Source: Promethearchaeota archaeon
Lineage (GTDB): Archaea > Asgardarchaeota > Lokiarchaeia > Sigyniarchaeales > SOKP01
DNA length: 64,000 nt
Assembly: GCA_019057795.1 (NCBI GenBank)
Contig: JAHLWS010000060.1
Span: 1 to 64,000, forward strand
Direction: 5' to 3'
Positions 6,838 to 15,731 of this stretch are shown here, one piece after another; position 1 is the stretch's first letter; every line of letters begins with the position of its first letter. Made by a program: the position numbers and the translations under genes. The notes under the pieces were generated by a model. That model was given only the letters and a program-made list of their open reading frames with translations, was not told the DNA's origin and did not search any database.

Positions 6838-7791
6838 TTAATTTCGTATAAACTCTGCAGCTTCTCTAACTAAATCATCAGCTTGATCTGAATTGCCAGT
6901 ATCATCAATGAAAGCGTGATTAGCATTCTTATATAGAATAAATTTTACGTTATTATCTGCCTCATCTAATTTTTTAGCGTAATCCAAAGAAGTTTTATAT
7001 AACATGTCTTGATCGCCTACTGCAATTAAAGCATCGGGTAAATTAGTAAAATCTTTAGCCATAGCAGGAGATATATAGGGATCTGATGAATCCGCCTTAC
7101 CTTTAAAATATAAACTAATCATTACACGCATTACTTTCTCCATACTGGCTGAAAGCGGTGAATTCTCATCTGTATCGCCATTATTGTCTAAGGTAGTTGC
7201 TGGATAGATAAGAATTTGTTTTGCGATTTTAAATTCTTTTCTATCTTTAGCCATGAAGGTCAATACTGCTGAAAAATTACCACCTGCACTATCGCCCGAA
7301 ACAATAATTTGATTTTCGTCTATATTTAGTTCGGATTTATTCTCTACAGCCCATTTTACTGCCGAATAACTGTCTTCTAATCCTTCTGGATAAGGATGTT
7401 CTGGAGCAAGGTGATATTCTACAGATATAACCACACAATCAGCTTGATCACAAACACCTTTACAATAATCTTCTACAGCTTCTATAGTTCCGCCTATCCA
7501 ACCACCACCATGGAAAAATACCATTAGAGGCCTCTTAATATTTTCTTCTGGTTTGTAGATTCTTATCCGTAAATCATTTTTATAACCCGAAATAATTTTA
7601 TCTTCTGATATAATCGTTCGCGTAGTAATGTCTTTACTATCACCGCCCATCATAGCCCTAATTTTTGTTATATTTTTCTTAAGAAGGAATTTTACCAAAA
7701 ATGAGGGTAATTTTGCCATTTTTTCCATTTTTGAAAGATCCATTGGTTCTTCTGTTTGTTTTCCTGGTAATTCTTTTTCTACATATTCCAT
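6838..7791 (-). CDS. Alpha/beta hydrolase of the hormone-sensitive-lipase (HSL) esterase type
   Basis: A 317-residue carboxylesterase-like protein. It has the oxyanion-hole motif HGGGW, the nucleophile elbow GDSAGGN, an acid residue in the AVGDQDMLYKTS segment and a terminal histidine in NANHAFID, so the full catalytic triad of the HSL/acetyl esterase family is present. The N-terminal 60 residues form a cap. No signal peptide is visible, so it is probably cytoplasmic; the natural ester is unknown. It is convergent to the hdrB operon and lies between the hdrB 3' end and a displaced copy of that 3' end, suggesting it arrived with a rearrangement. Confidence 0.88.
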   Translation of the reverse strand: MEYVEKELPGKQTEEPMDLSKMEKMAKLPSFLVKFLLKKNITKIRAMMGGDSKDITTRTIISEDKIISGYKNDLRIRIYKPEENIKRPLMVFFHGGGWIGGTIEAVEDYCKGVCDQADCVVISVEYHLAPEHPYPEGLEDSYSAVKWAVENKSELNIDENQIIVSGDSAGGNFSAVLTFMAKDRKEFKIAKQILIYPATTLDNNGDTDENSPLSASMEKVMRVMISLYFKGKADSSDPYISPAMAKDFTNLPDALIAVGDQDMLYKTSLDYAKKLDEADNNVKFILYKNANHAFIDDTGNSDQADDLVREAAEFIRN

Positions 7792-7973
7792 TTTATTCTC
7801 ATCATCATTCCTTTTATTTATTTTTACTATTTATAAGTTAAACCATGATTAAATTTAAATACTGGGTCTTTTGAATCATATGAAATTTATAAATCAATAA
7901 CTTTATTTTTTTCTAATTTTATGGTTTTAACACCTTAAAAAAGGATTTAAAGAGAAATTAAGTTAAATAATGT

Positions 7974-8262
7974 ATTTTGATTGATAACGGAAGTTCTCGT
8001 GAAGATGATCCAGCCCAAATTGTAAAAAAGCCAGATTCGATTTTGAATTTATGATCGTGTTCCGAATAGAATTCAAATGCTGATTCATCTAATATTATTG
8101 AAACAGATTGTTTCTATGATTCTGATGTTAAATAGCTTTTCATATCAAATAATTATCAGTGGCACTATGCTTGGAAGTGGAGCATTATTTATTGTACTTT
8201 TCGGAAGCCTTCTTAATGGCTTAATCTTTGGATTCCTTGCGTTTTTCTTAACTAAGAAATAA
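7974..8262 (+). pseudogene. Decayed coding remnant ending in a membrane segment
   Basis: From 7974 one frame reads coherently (ILIDNGSSREDDPAQIVKKP...) to TGA at 8052, and on the same frame (NSNADSSNIIETDCFYDSDVK) past a TAG at 8067 to a TAG at 8133. A second frame then gives a hydrophobic C-terminus (ISGTMLGSGALFIVLFGSLL, then a second apolar stretch and TKK) to the stop at 8262. This looks like an old gene broken by stops and a frameshift rather than an active gene. No family is recognised. The 728-base gap 7792-8519 otherwise holds only the hdrB 3' copy. Confidence 0.35.
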
Positions 8263-8331
8263 TTTCTCCTTTTTTTTCTTTAATAATAACTTTCTTAAAA
8301 TCCTCCCTCTTGTTACTTAAAAGTTATAGAA

Positions 8332-8454
8332 TTAGCGATGGGTTTCACTCCAGACGAGATCGGCTTGAAATTTCACAGAACTCGCATGAAATCCACGTTA
8401 GAAAAACTTGGTTTATAAACCAATTTATAACTTTATTTTTTTATTATTTTTTTT
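8332..8454 (+). pseudogene. Duplicated 3' end of hdrB
   Basis: About 123 bases nearly identical to the end of hdrB (6599-6721). It encodes the last 28 residues (AMGFTPDEIGLKFHRTRMKS, then TLEKLGL and stop) and continues into the same T-rich downstream sequence. Only a few silent or third-position changes separate the copies. There is no start or upstream coding sequence, so it is not expressed as a protein. It marks a duplication boundary flanking the esterase region. Confidence 0.85.
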
Positions 8455-8519
8455 TATTAAATACCTTTTTTCCTTTACTTAGGTCCGATAATTTATAAAA
8501 AAGATGAAATTTATTAATA

Positions 8520-9200
8520 TTAGATCAAAAATCCTTTAAGGACTAAAAGAGCCCCTATATCGAAAATAATCAACGCTAAAATCTCAATCACAATTATTGA
8601 GAACAGTCCCCCTGTTAAATTGATAAAAAGCCCTAAAATAAATAAAATTACCCCTGACGAAAACCATGTTATTCTATTTTTAGTTTCGCCGTCCATTTTT
8701 CTAGTTATTAATATATAAGCATAAGCAGCATATCCGGCTAATAATATCCGAATGGTATTCACAAAAATTAACAAACCGGGAGGAGTATGGGTATTGACTA
8801 TACCAAGAGCATAATCATCCATATCTAAATACGGAGGAAATATAAAATATCCAATACTCATGACAAAGAATAAAATTAGCATGGTTCCAAGATACTTCAT
8901 GCTCATGGCAATCTTGGTATGTTTTTCTAAGACGAACAAGGTCATTATGAGGGAAATTGAATTAAAATTGAAAAAGATTTGGGCTGTTATCATAAGCGGA
9001 ATAATAATATCCGTATTATTTAAAATTAAATGGTAAATAGTATAGATTATAAATCCTAAGGATGAGGATATAAAGTATACGGCAAACCATCTGTTCAACA
9101 AGTCACTTTTGTTTAAAAAAACAACCCGTAATCCTATAATTAGTGCGATAACGGCTGTGATTATTGTCGTGATTATTTTTAGTATATTTAAAGGATCCAA
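8520..9200 (-). CDS. Seven-helix membrane protein, function unknown
   Basis: A 226-residue protein with about seven hydrophobic segments and short charged loops, resembling in layout the N-terminal seven-helix sensing modules found before histidine kinases, but with no kinase part. No catalytic or binding motif is recognised. The ATG at 9200 is followed directly by the first membrane segment. It is transcribed leftward alone, with a 269-base upstream gap and no obvious partner. Confidence 0.6.
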   Translation of the reverse strand: MDPLNILKIITTIITAVIALIIGLRVVFLNKSDLLNRWFAVYFISSSLGFIIYTIYHLILNNTDIIIPLMITAQIFFNFNSISLIMTLFVLEKHTKIAMSMKYLGTMLILFFVMSIGYFIFPPYLDMDDYALGIVNTHTPPGLLIFVNTIRILLAGYAAYAYILITRKMDGETKNRITWFSSGVILFILGLFINLTGGLFSIIVIEILALIIFDIGALLVLKGFLI

Positions 9201-9469
9201 ATTATACTAACCTAAATTATTTTTTTTATAGTTATTTGGCGCATATAATATATATAACTTTCTTTTCGATTATCATGCAATTATTGATATTGTTTTTTCT
9301 TAATATTTGCGTTATATTTTTAGTGTCTGTCAAAGGTTCAAATCGCAAATATTAAAAATAGTGGTGGTGATTAATTATTTGCAAATTATTTCTTCGAGTG
9401 AAGAAGTATAAATTAGGTATAAAATATAAATAAATTATCTTAATGAGATATATTAGGAGTAGAGATTAA

Positions 9470-10252
9470 ATGATATCGTTCGATAAAGAGAGGTCCCCGC
9501 CCTGGTTTTTTCAATTCATCGAGAATTATTCGCATATAATGTTAGATTTGCGATTCAACACGGATAATGTGATGGTAGAAATGTTAAACTTTTCGTTAGA
9601 TTTAGAATTTCAGGGATTTGAAGGCTTAATTTTTTACATTTACAAACCAAACTCAAATAAAATCGAGTTCGACATTCTCGACCACAGAACTGTGTTCAAT
9701 AGCACAATAAAGAATTTGCATATTGACATTAAAGATTATACCTCTTCAGACTCGCTAGATTTTATCCTTATCCCTTTTGGGCACTTCAAGGAAGACCATA
9801 AGTTCATTCCAGTAATACACAGCGGAAATGTAGAATCAAATTATCAGATATTTACTTGGTCTCCGTCGTTACTTTTTAAAAACATTAAATCGATAATTAA
9901 AATTGCAAATACTTACGACGAAATAGTGCCGCTAGCGTATTTAGAGCGATACTACTATCAATTTAATAGCTCGTTTAAAGGAAATAAAACGGAATTTCTT
10001 TTCAGTCTTATTAATATCCTTGTTAGTCTTGAGGATATGCCCGATATTGAACCTTTAGTCTCTAAGATAAAAGAGTTAATCACAAAAACTAACGAGCTTT
10101 TATTTGAATTGTGCCAAAGATCAATTCCCTTAGAAATGAATAGCCTTCTCAAAGAATTAGAGCGGTTGAAATTCAATGTTGACAATTTATCTAAAGAAGA
10201 AATCTTTAATTGGCTCGACGACCTGTTAAATTTTTATGCGGATAAGGTTTAA
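9470..10252 (+). CDS. Hypothetical protein, 260 residues, soluble
   Basis: The protein starts MISFDKERSPPWFFQFIENY and has no membrane segment. The first half is rich in aromatic residues and predicted strands; the C-terminal third (residues 165-260) is helical with alternating leucines. I do not recognise a family. GGAGTAGAG at about 9456-9464 could serve as a ribosome binding site for the ATG at 9470. It stands alone between two leftward membrane-protein genes. Coding potential is good: even codon use over 260 codons. Confidence 0.6.
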   Translation: MISFDKERSPPWFFQFIENYSHIMLDLRFNTDNVMVEMLNFSLDLEFQGFEGLIFYIYKPNSNKIEFDILDHRTVFNSTIKNLHIDIKDYTSSDSLDFILIPFGHFKEDHKFIPVIHSGNVESNYQIFTWSPSLLFKNIKSIIKIANTYDEIVPLAYLERYYYQFNSSFKGNKTEFLFSLINILVSLEDMPDIEPLVSKIKELITKTNELLFELCQRSIPLEMNSLLKELERLKFNVDNLSKEEIFNWLDDLLNFYADKV

Positions 10253-10335
10253 ACGACTTTATTGTTTTCATGGATGACTACTATGTCATAACTCTGCTAA
10301 GATTTATTAATAAAAAGAAGAAAAATTTTCTTATC

Positions 10336-10890
10336 TTATTTTTTAATTTTTTCTATAACAAGGAGAATTAACGCTACTAAGAGGAAAATTGCTCCAACAA
10401 TCAAGAAACCAAATTTTATCGTCGCAGAAAGTGACGCAATTAAAGGGACGAACGATGCAAACTCGGAGCCTTCGTTAAGCATGATGAGTAGATTTATATT
10501 TTCCATAATGTCAAAAATTCCGGCGATAATTGGCGTTAAGCTCATGTAAAGGCCAATATTTAGCATATTATCGTTCAATTTTCTCGAAATGAGTAAAATC
10601 AATGCGAAAAGAGGTACTGTGTAACCAACGATATAAAGAAAGTCCCAGTACACTCCCGCCGCTTGCGCTGTCATTTCTTCGGTGCCCCAAAAATCAAAGA
10701 TCGTTAATATTTGCTCTTCAGTCCAAGCAAATTCAAAGTCTAAGATACCATACATACCTCCTGAATATGCCAACGGTCCAAAAATCAGAATGTTAATTGT
10801 AAGAAGAATGACAATTCCTATAGCCGCTACTATTAATAGAATTAAATCGCTCGGATATTTTTTTAAATTTTCTAATTTTTCTAAAAACAT
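10336..10890 (-). CDS. Four-helix membrane protein, function unknown
   Basis: A 184-residue protein with four hydrophobic segments (about 16-40, 80-102, 110-130 and 150-178) and a basic C-terminus (EKIKK). A soluble loop of about 40 residues between helices 1 and 2 contains FAWTEEQILTIFDFWGTEEM. No known motif is recognised. It is a single leftward gene, divergent from hypC. Confidence 0.6.
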   Translation of the reverse strand: MFLEKLENLKKYPSDLILLIVAAIGIVILLTINILIFGPLAYSGGMYGILDFEFAWTEEQILTIFDFWGTEEMTAQAAGVYWDFLYIVGYTVPLFALILLISRKLNDNMLNIGLYMSLTPIIAGIFDIMENINLLIMLNEGSEFASFVPLIASLSATIKFGFLIVGAIFLLVALILLVIEKIKK

Positions 10891-11073
10891 ATTATTTCAC
10901 GTTTTAAAACCTAAAATTTAACTAACGAAAGTTATGATAATAAATTAAATTTAAGTTTAATATATAATAAATTCTAACCTTCATTTAAAAAATAAACAAT
11001 TATATAATCATTAATTATTTTTAGGTTCTAATATTAGGAAAATTAGATATATTCATTCTAAAATTGTAAAATT

Positions 11074-11322
11074 ATGTGTCTCGCTATCCCTGGAAAAATT
11101 ATTCAGATTAACATCGAAAAAAGTTCCGCTTTGGTAGACTTTGACGGAATACAGCAAAACGTTATAACTGCTTTAATTTTAAACCCGGAAGTTGGAAAGT
11201 ATGTAATCGTACACGCAGGGTACGCCATCGAACAAATTAACGAAAAAGACGCACTTGAAGCGATTGAGCAGTGGAAAGAGATTGCCGAGGATCAGAACCT
11301 TAACTTATCCGATATTATGTAA
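11074..11322 (+). CDS. hypC: Hydrogenase maturation chaperone HypC/HupF
   Basis: An 82-residue protein beginning MCLAIPGKI, the invariant HypC N-terminus; Cys2 carries the Fe(CN)2CO precursor with HypD. The beta-barrel core and the AGYAIEQINEKDALEAIEQW tail are typical, and the length is usual. It serves maturation of the NiFe site of the hydrogenase encoded 6 kb upstream. It is convergent with a CooC-like gene and separated from it by 18 bases. No other hyp genes are in the window. Confidence 0.95.
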   Translation: MCLAIPGKIIQINIEKSSALVDFDGIQQNVITALILNPEVGKYVIVHAGYAIEQINEKDALEAIEQWKEIAEDQNLNLSDIM

Positions 11323-11340
11323 TTAATTCTAAATTCTGTG

Positions 11341-12144
11341 CTATAAATCAAATAACTCGATTTTGAGCTGCTTTAATTTGTCAAATAGCTTTTTAATAGC
11401 GCCAATAGCCTTTGAATCTGGATTAAAATCTAAAGGGGAGGCTCCATTCAAATCAGCTTTTCCGATTTCGGAGTCGAAAAGAATTGAGTGATATAATGGA
11501 ACTTTCCAATCTCTAATACGATCGTTGATAACACTTAATTGAGATTCATCAATCACTTTGTTAACAATAAGATAGATGTTAATTACGCCTAATTTTCTCG
11601 ATAATTCTATTATTTTAGAGCAAAGGTCTAAAGATTTCTGAGAAGGTTCAGCTATTACCAGCATGACATCGATTCCTTTAGCAGTGCCACGACCTAAATG
11701 TTCTAAACCCGCTTCGAAATCAACGATTACTACTTCGTCTCTTTTTACAAGCAAGTTAAATAATAAAGTCCTGATCAAAGCATTTTCGGGGCATAAGCAA
11801 CCTGAGGCGGGTTCTACAATTCCTCCTAATACAAGCAATTGTAACCCGTTTGGACCAGTGACTTTAAATTTATCAGGAATATCGGACACATTTGGAGTTA
11901 TGTTATAAACGCCTGGACCAGCACCCTTAACAACCGTACGTTCCTCAATCATTTTTTTCATTTCTGAAATCGGGACAATCTTTGATTTGACCGTTTCACT
12001 TATTCCTAAAGTATAGCTTAAATTCATCGCTGAATCGTTATCAATAGCTAAAACTTTAAACCCATCTATAGCAAAAAGTCGTGCTAAAGTTCCAGCGATT
12101 AAAGTCTTACCAACACCGCCTTTACCGGCTACTGCGATTTTAAT
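11341..12144 (-). CDS. cooC: CooC-like nickel-insertion ATPase (MinD/SIMIBI type), apparent ATT start
   Basis: Read from an ATT at 12144 the protein has 267 residues and begins (M)KIAVAGKGGVGKT, the canonical CooC N-terminus with its deviant Walker A. The first in-frame ATG is only at 12027, after the P-loop, and would remove the ATPase site. An in-frame TAA at 12160-12162 rules out a longer frame, and no ATG, GTG or TTG lies between. AAAGGTAG lies shortly upstream of the ATT as a ribosome binding site. The motif CLCPENALI near residue 110 resembles the CooC CxC dimer nickel site. CooC supplies nickel to CO dehydrogenase; pairing with HypC suggests a metallocentre maturation role. Confidence 0.85.
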   Translation of the reverse strand: MKIAVAGKGGVGKTLIAGTLARLFAIDGFKVLAIDNDSAMNLSYTLGISETVKSKIVPISEMKKMIEERTVVKGAGPGVYNITPNVSDIPDKFKVTGPNGLQLLVLGGIVEPASGCLCPENALIRTLLFNLLVKRDEVVIVDFEAGLEHLGRGTAKGIDVMLVIAEPSQKSLDLCSKIIELSRKLGVINIYLIVNKVIDESQLSVINDRIRDWKVPLYHSILFDSEIGKADLNGASPLDFNPDSKAIGAIKKLFDKLKQLKIELFDL

Positions 12145-12320
12145 TCTAAATCTACCTTTTTATTAATTATTTGGTTTGTTTTAATTATTTTTTAACTGAA
12201 ATTAAATTTTTAGGTTAAGTTTAGTAATAATCTGTAGAGGATTGTTTATCTTAGATAAAAAATTTGACTAATAATTTATGGTATATTAGTTTATGAGGAG
12301 TCAAAATAGAATTATAAGAT

Positions 12321-12581
12321 TTAACAATTCTTACCCATATTTTGCATTCTTTTTGATATTTTCATCATTTCGTTAAAGATCTTCTCGTTATCTTTCGGAT
12401 TTTTAGAAACGATTAGTTTTTCATTTAAATCTTTTATTTTCATTGTTAATTCTGTAAATTCCTTAGGTGGTTTTAGTTGGTAATGATGAATTAATTCGCC
12501 ATTATCTTTGAATTCAATATAAACCCATTTATTATCTTTTTGGGACCAATTCCACCTGTTATGCGTTAATTCTCTTGCCAT
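12321..12581 (-). CDS. Small hypothetical protein (86 residues)
   Basis: A hydrophilic protein starting MARELTHNRWNWSQKDNKWV; the N-terminal 35 residues look like a small beta unit and the rest is helical (residues 40-83). No family is recognised. Its 3' end (43 bases, 12318-12360) is repeated with one mismatch at 13227-13269, and an internal part is echoed at 12716-12805, so this small gene belongs to a locally duplicated family. Upstream of it lies the HTH-membrane protein gene in the same direction. Confidence 0.5.
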   Translation of the reverse strand: MARELTHNRWNWSQKDNKWVYIEFKDNGELIHHYQLKPPKEFTELTMKIKDLNEKLIVSKNPKDNEKIFNEMMKISKRMQNMGKNC

Positions 12582-12715
12582 TCAATTTTTCACAATTTTT
12601 CTAAAATAAATTAGCATAGATAGTAATCAAATATCTATTAGCTAAAACCTTGTTATTGTTATTATTTTATACGAAGAGATATTTATTGTTTTTTAAAAAA
12701 TATATTAACGAGTTA

Positions 12716-12805
12716 TTAAGAAACAACGAAAAAATTAAAATTGAAAGGTTTTAAAATTACTAGTTTTAACAATTTAATTTCGCCATTATCTTTAAATTTC
12801 AAACG
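12716..12805 (-). pseudogene. Remnant of a paralogue of the 86-residue protein
   Basis: In reverse orientation one frame reads KFKDNGEIKLLKLVILKPF and ends in a stop at 12716-12718. The start matches EFKDNGELIHH of the intact neighbour at 12321-12581. It also contains an imitation of the 3' end of the coiled-coil gene (AACAATTTAATTTCG). It overlaps the last codons of the HTH gene. It is probably a mosaic scar of local duplication. Confidence 0.35.
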
Positions 12806-13140
12806 AAAAATCTAAAGAAATTACCCGCTACAAGTAAACCGATTATCCCAACTATTATAATAAGTATTAATTCACCTAGACAACCTGGTCCTCTCAACCA
12901 GATAGATTTTTTCTTCTGGGATAGAATTGAATGGTCTCCTAAAACTAAATACGATTTAGGTTTAATCACATTTTGATTTTTAAGCATTTTTTGCTTATCT
13001 TCCTCCGACATATCTATCCATTTTCTTATCATTATCATAGAAACTCCCTGCTCGGTAGCTATATCTTGAATACTTTTCCCTAATTCATAATACTGGTGTT
13101 TTAACCAATCTGAATTCTTATAATCATCTTTTACCTTCAC
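12799..13140 (-). CDS. Helix-turn-helix protein with C-terminal membrane anchor
   Basis: A 113-residue protein. Residues 10-45 (DWLKHQYYELGKSIQDIATE, then QGVSMIMIRKWI) form a homeodomain-like/resolvase-type helix-turn-helix. A basic segment follows, and then one hydrophobic helix near the C-terminus (GELILIIIVGIIGLLVAGNF). A membrane-tethered DNA-binding protein is thus likely, perhaps a sensor or a nucleoid anchor. The stop is TGA, showing that TGA also terminates in this genome. It is leftward, downstream of the coiled-coil gene. Confidence 0.6.
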   Translation of the reverse strand: MKVKDDYKNSDWLKHQYYELGKSIQDIATEQGVSMIMIRKWIDMSEEDKQKMLKNQNVIKPKSYLVLGDHSILSQKKKSIWLRGPGCLGELILIIIVGIIGLLVAGNFFRFFV

Positions 13141-13226
13141 TTTCTCACCTTTTTTTAATTATATTATTACTTTCAGTAAAAAGTGCTAAATATAATGAAA
13201 TGAAATATAAGATTATTTTAAAGATA

Positions 13227-13269
13227 GATTTAACAATTCTTACCCATATTTTGAATTCTTTTTGATATT
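13227..13269 (-). repeat. Copy of the 3' end of the 86-residue gene
   Basis: This 43-base stretch matches 12318-12360 with a single mismatch. In reverse it encodes ISKRIQNMGKNC and a stop, immediately after the stop of the coiled-coil/HEAT gene. It has no upstream coding part of its own. This is a displaced 3' end like those of hdrB (8332-8454) and the sulfatase-like gene (27771-28067). Confidence 0.75.
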
Positions 13270-14678
13270 TAACAATTTAATTTCGAGAGCATTTCTATAG
13301 CAGCTTCCCGAACGTCAATGTCCTTATCTCTTTGAAGTGCTTTCAACATATCTATCTTTTCATTATTCTCAAAATTCTGTAAAGCTTTAATGAGGTATAA
13401 CTTTACGATCCAATCGTCGTCTTTAACTAGTCCTTTGAAAGCGTCAAAAACTTTAGGTCCTTTTATGAAGCTTAATACTTTTATAGCGTATGTTTTTAAA
13501 TCTCTATTGCTTTTACTTAAATCTTCGACAAGCTGGGCTACAATCAGATCCTTAGAATCATTTGTCATTTGTTTATACATTTTAAAGAAAAGAGTAGGTG
13601 GAAAGTTTTCAAAAACAATCTGGTCTGGTATTATAACGGGTTCTATATTATCAAATACCTGATCTTCACGAACTTTTAATTCTACTATCAAATCGCTTAA
13701 TTGTTTGTTAGAGTTTTCGAACTTTTGGTATTTAACATTTAAATTTTCTAATTCTTCGTCTCTTTCTGAAATTTTCTTAAGAAACTCTTCAATTTTTTGC
13801 TTTAAGCTTTCTATAATGGATACATTCGTATTTATAATATCTTTTAACTCGGTATTTTCTACTTCTAAACGTAATAAATTGCCCTTTAATTCTTTTAAAT
13901 TATCGCCGATTTCAACGCCTTCTGGAGACGCTTGTTCATGAAATTTTACGGTTTCTTCTATTTTCTGTTGTAAATAATTAACCTTTTCGTGATATTGATC
14001 GTTGTCAAAAGTTAACTGGTCGACAATTTTATTTACCTCATCTAATTCGTGGATGTATTGAGTTTTAGCCTCATCATTCTCTTGTAGATTCGTTTTAAGC
14101 TTTTCTATTTCTTGCTTTAACGATTCAATTTGAACGCGACTAATCCCGTTTTCTTCGGTTAATTGAAAAATCAGTTTTTTCGCATTTATTAAATCTTGAT
14201 TTTCTTCTCCAATATCTCCTTCTTTAAATACGAGTTTTTCTTGCAATTCTTTTATTTTGGTGTTCAAATTCTCGATTTTAAGGCGATTAGTCTCGTTTTC
14301 TTCAGTCAATTGCACAATAACTTTGTTTGAGTAAATTAATTCTTCATTATCTTCGTTAAAATTTTGAGCGTTTTCAAATTCCTTCGATATTTCCGCAATA
14401 GTTTGTTGTAGGATTTCAATATCTTTTTCCTTTTTGATAATTTCTTGTCTTTGGTTCGTGACTAACTCTTTTAACACGATTATATCTTCCGGAATATTGT
14501 TTTCTTTGAATTCAGAAAGTTTAGATTTTTGGTTTTGTATTATTGTTTTTTGCTCATCAATAGTAAAGTTCAATCGCTGCACTTCTTCTTTTAGACGACT
14601 TATAATGGTTTCTAAATCGGAGTGAGTTTGATTTGTGTAATCAACTGAATCTATTAAATCCTTTAATTCTTTACTCAT
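13269..14678 (-). CDS. Long coiled-coil protein with C-terminal HEAT-like repeats
   Basis: A 469-residue protein. Residues about 15-340 are almost uninterrupted heptads rich in E, K, L and N (coiled coil), for example DELENLNVKYQKFENSNKQL-type stretches. Residues about 375-469 contain two to three HEAT-like alpha-alpha repeats (VAQLVEDLSKSNRDLKTYAI and VKDDDWIVKLYLIKALQNFE). Such proteins act as scaffolds or tethers, a common theme in Asgard genomes, but no specific partner is evident. The gene is monocistronic and leftward, and its stop is fused to a duplicated 3' end of a nearby gene. Confidence 0.75.
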   Translation of the reverse strand: MSKELKDLIDSVDYTNQTHSDLETIISRLKEEVQRLNFTIDEQKTIIQNQKSKLSEFKENNIPEDIIVLKELVTNQRQEIIKKEKDIEILQQTIAEISKEFENAQNFNEDNEELIYSNKVIVQLTEENETNRLKIENLNTKIKELQEKLVFKEGDIGEENQDLINAKKLIFQLTEENGISRVQIESLKQEIEKLKTNLQENDEAKTQYIHELDEVNKIVDQLTFDNDQYHEKVNYLQQKIEETVKFHEQASPEGVEIGDNLKELKGNLLRLEVENTELKDIINTNVSIIESLKQKIEEFLKKISERDEELENLNVKYQKFENSNKQLSDLIVELKVREDQVFDNIEPVIIPDQIVFENFPPTLFFKMYKQMTNDSKDLIVAQLVEDLSKSNRDLKTYAIKVLSFIKGPKVFDAFKGLVKDDDWIVKLYLIKALQNFENNEKIDMLKALQRDKDIDVREAAIEMLSKLNC

Positions 14679-14895
14679 TTTAATAGCGTATTAATGTTCT
14701 AATTTGAATTATTAATAAAGGTTTTAGCTAATAAATCTTCACATATTTTAGCTAAATACTATATTTTGATAATGAAACTTGAGATAATAAATCTTTATTG
14801 ACTCCTACATGAAAAATTTTAAATTATTGGAAATTATTTAATACGTTATATATAATCGGAAATAAGTAAATAAAATAGATTTATAGTGAAAGAAT

Positions 14896-15726
14896 ATGTC
14901 ACAAGATATGCCAAAAGTATTTAAACCTCGACTAATCAAAGAAGACGATTTATACGGAGAAAAAACGGGATATAGATTAAACATCTTAAGACCAAATGTA
15001 TACCAATTTTACTCGACGATGGCTGGGTGCCATGTTTTCTTAATAATTGGCGATGATCTAAATGTTTTAATTGATACAGGTATTATTACTAAATTTAATA
15101 GCTTTAACTATTTGCTCACCACAGAAATTGGTTTGAAAATCGAGGATATAGACATAGTTATCAATACTCACGCACATTTCGATCATATTAGTTCTAATGC
15201 TTATTTCCAATGTCCCATTGCTGCGCATCGATGGGCTGCGGTTAAAATACAACACAGCGATGAATTAATAACTAAAGGGAAAAAATGGGGCGTCGATTTA
15301 ACCGACATGAGGATTAATTTATGGTTGGAAGATAGAAACATAATCGATTTAGGAAACACATTCTTGAAAGTAATCGAAACACCTGGGCATACTTCGGGTT
15401 GTATCTGTCTTTATGAGCCCTATAAAAATTATCTCTTTTCTGGTGATACATTGTTTAAAGGTGCTATATCCAATATTTACGAATCAGGGTCAATCTCAGA
15501 ATACATAAACTCGCTGCAAATATTGAACACTTTAAAGATAGATAGCTTCTATCCTAGCCATGGAAATTGCGTAATCGGTTTTGAATTAGTATCTCAAGAG
15601 ATAGAAAATTCTATAGAAAATGCAAAAATGGAACTAAACGCGTATATTAACAGGATTAAGAGTAAATCTTTAGAAAAAGCTAGACCGCCTCCTTCCCTCT
15701 ATAACAGGGAAGAAGAAGATCTTTAA
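14896..15726 (+). CDS. Metallo-beta-lactamase-fold hydrolase
   Basis: A 276-residue protein with the MBL metal motif THAHFDH (H92, H94, D96, H97), a distal histidine in ETPGHTSGCICL, the bridging aspartate in LFSGDTLFKG and a final histidine in YPSHGN. This is the glyoxalase-II-like/RNase-Z-like hydrolase superfamily with two metals; the substrate is unknown. The C-terminal 50 residues are helical and charged. It is convergent with the Ras-like GTPase gene, with only 5 bases between the stops. Confidence 0.88.
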   Translation: MSQDMPKVFKPRLIKEDDLYGEKTGYRLNILRPNVYQFYSTMAGCHVFLIIGDDLNVLIDTGIITKFNSFNYLLTTEIGLKIEDIDIVINTHAHFDHISSNAYFQCPIAAHRWAAVKIQHSDELITKGKKWGVDLTDMRINLWLEDRNIIDLGNTFLKVIETPGHTSGCICLYEPYKNYLFSGDTLFKGAISNIYESGSISEYINSLQILNTLKIDSFYPSHGNCVIGFELVSQEIENSIENAKMELNAYINRIKSKSLEKARPPPSLYNREEEDL

Positions 15727-15731
15727 TTATT

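Noticed and set aside
8052..8054. TGA in the remnant at 7974-8135 as another Sec codon
   Set aside because: A TAG follows five codons later in the same frame, and no Cys-homologous context or SECIS-like fold is evident.
8310..8498. 62-codon plus-strand frame as a gene
   Set aside because: It runs in the wrong frame through the duplicated hdrB 3' end and non-coding T-rich sequence.
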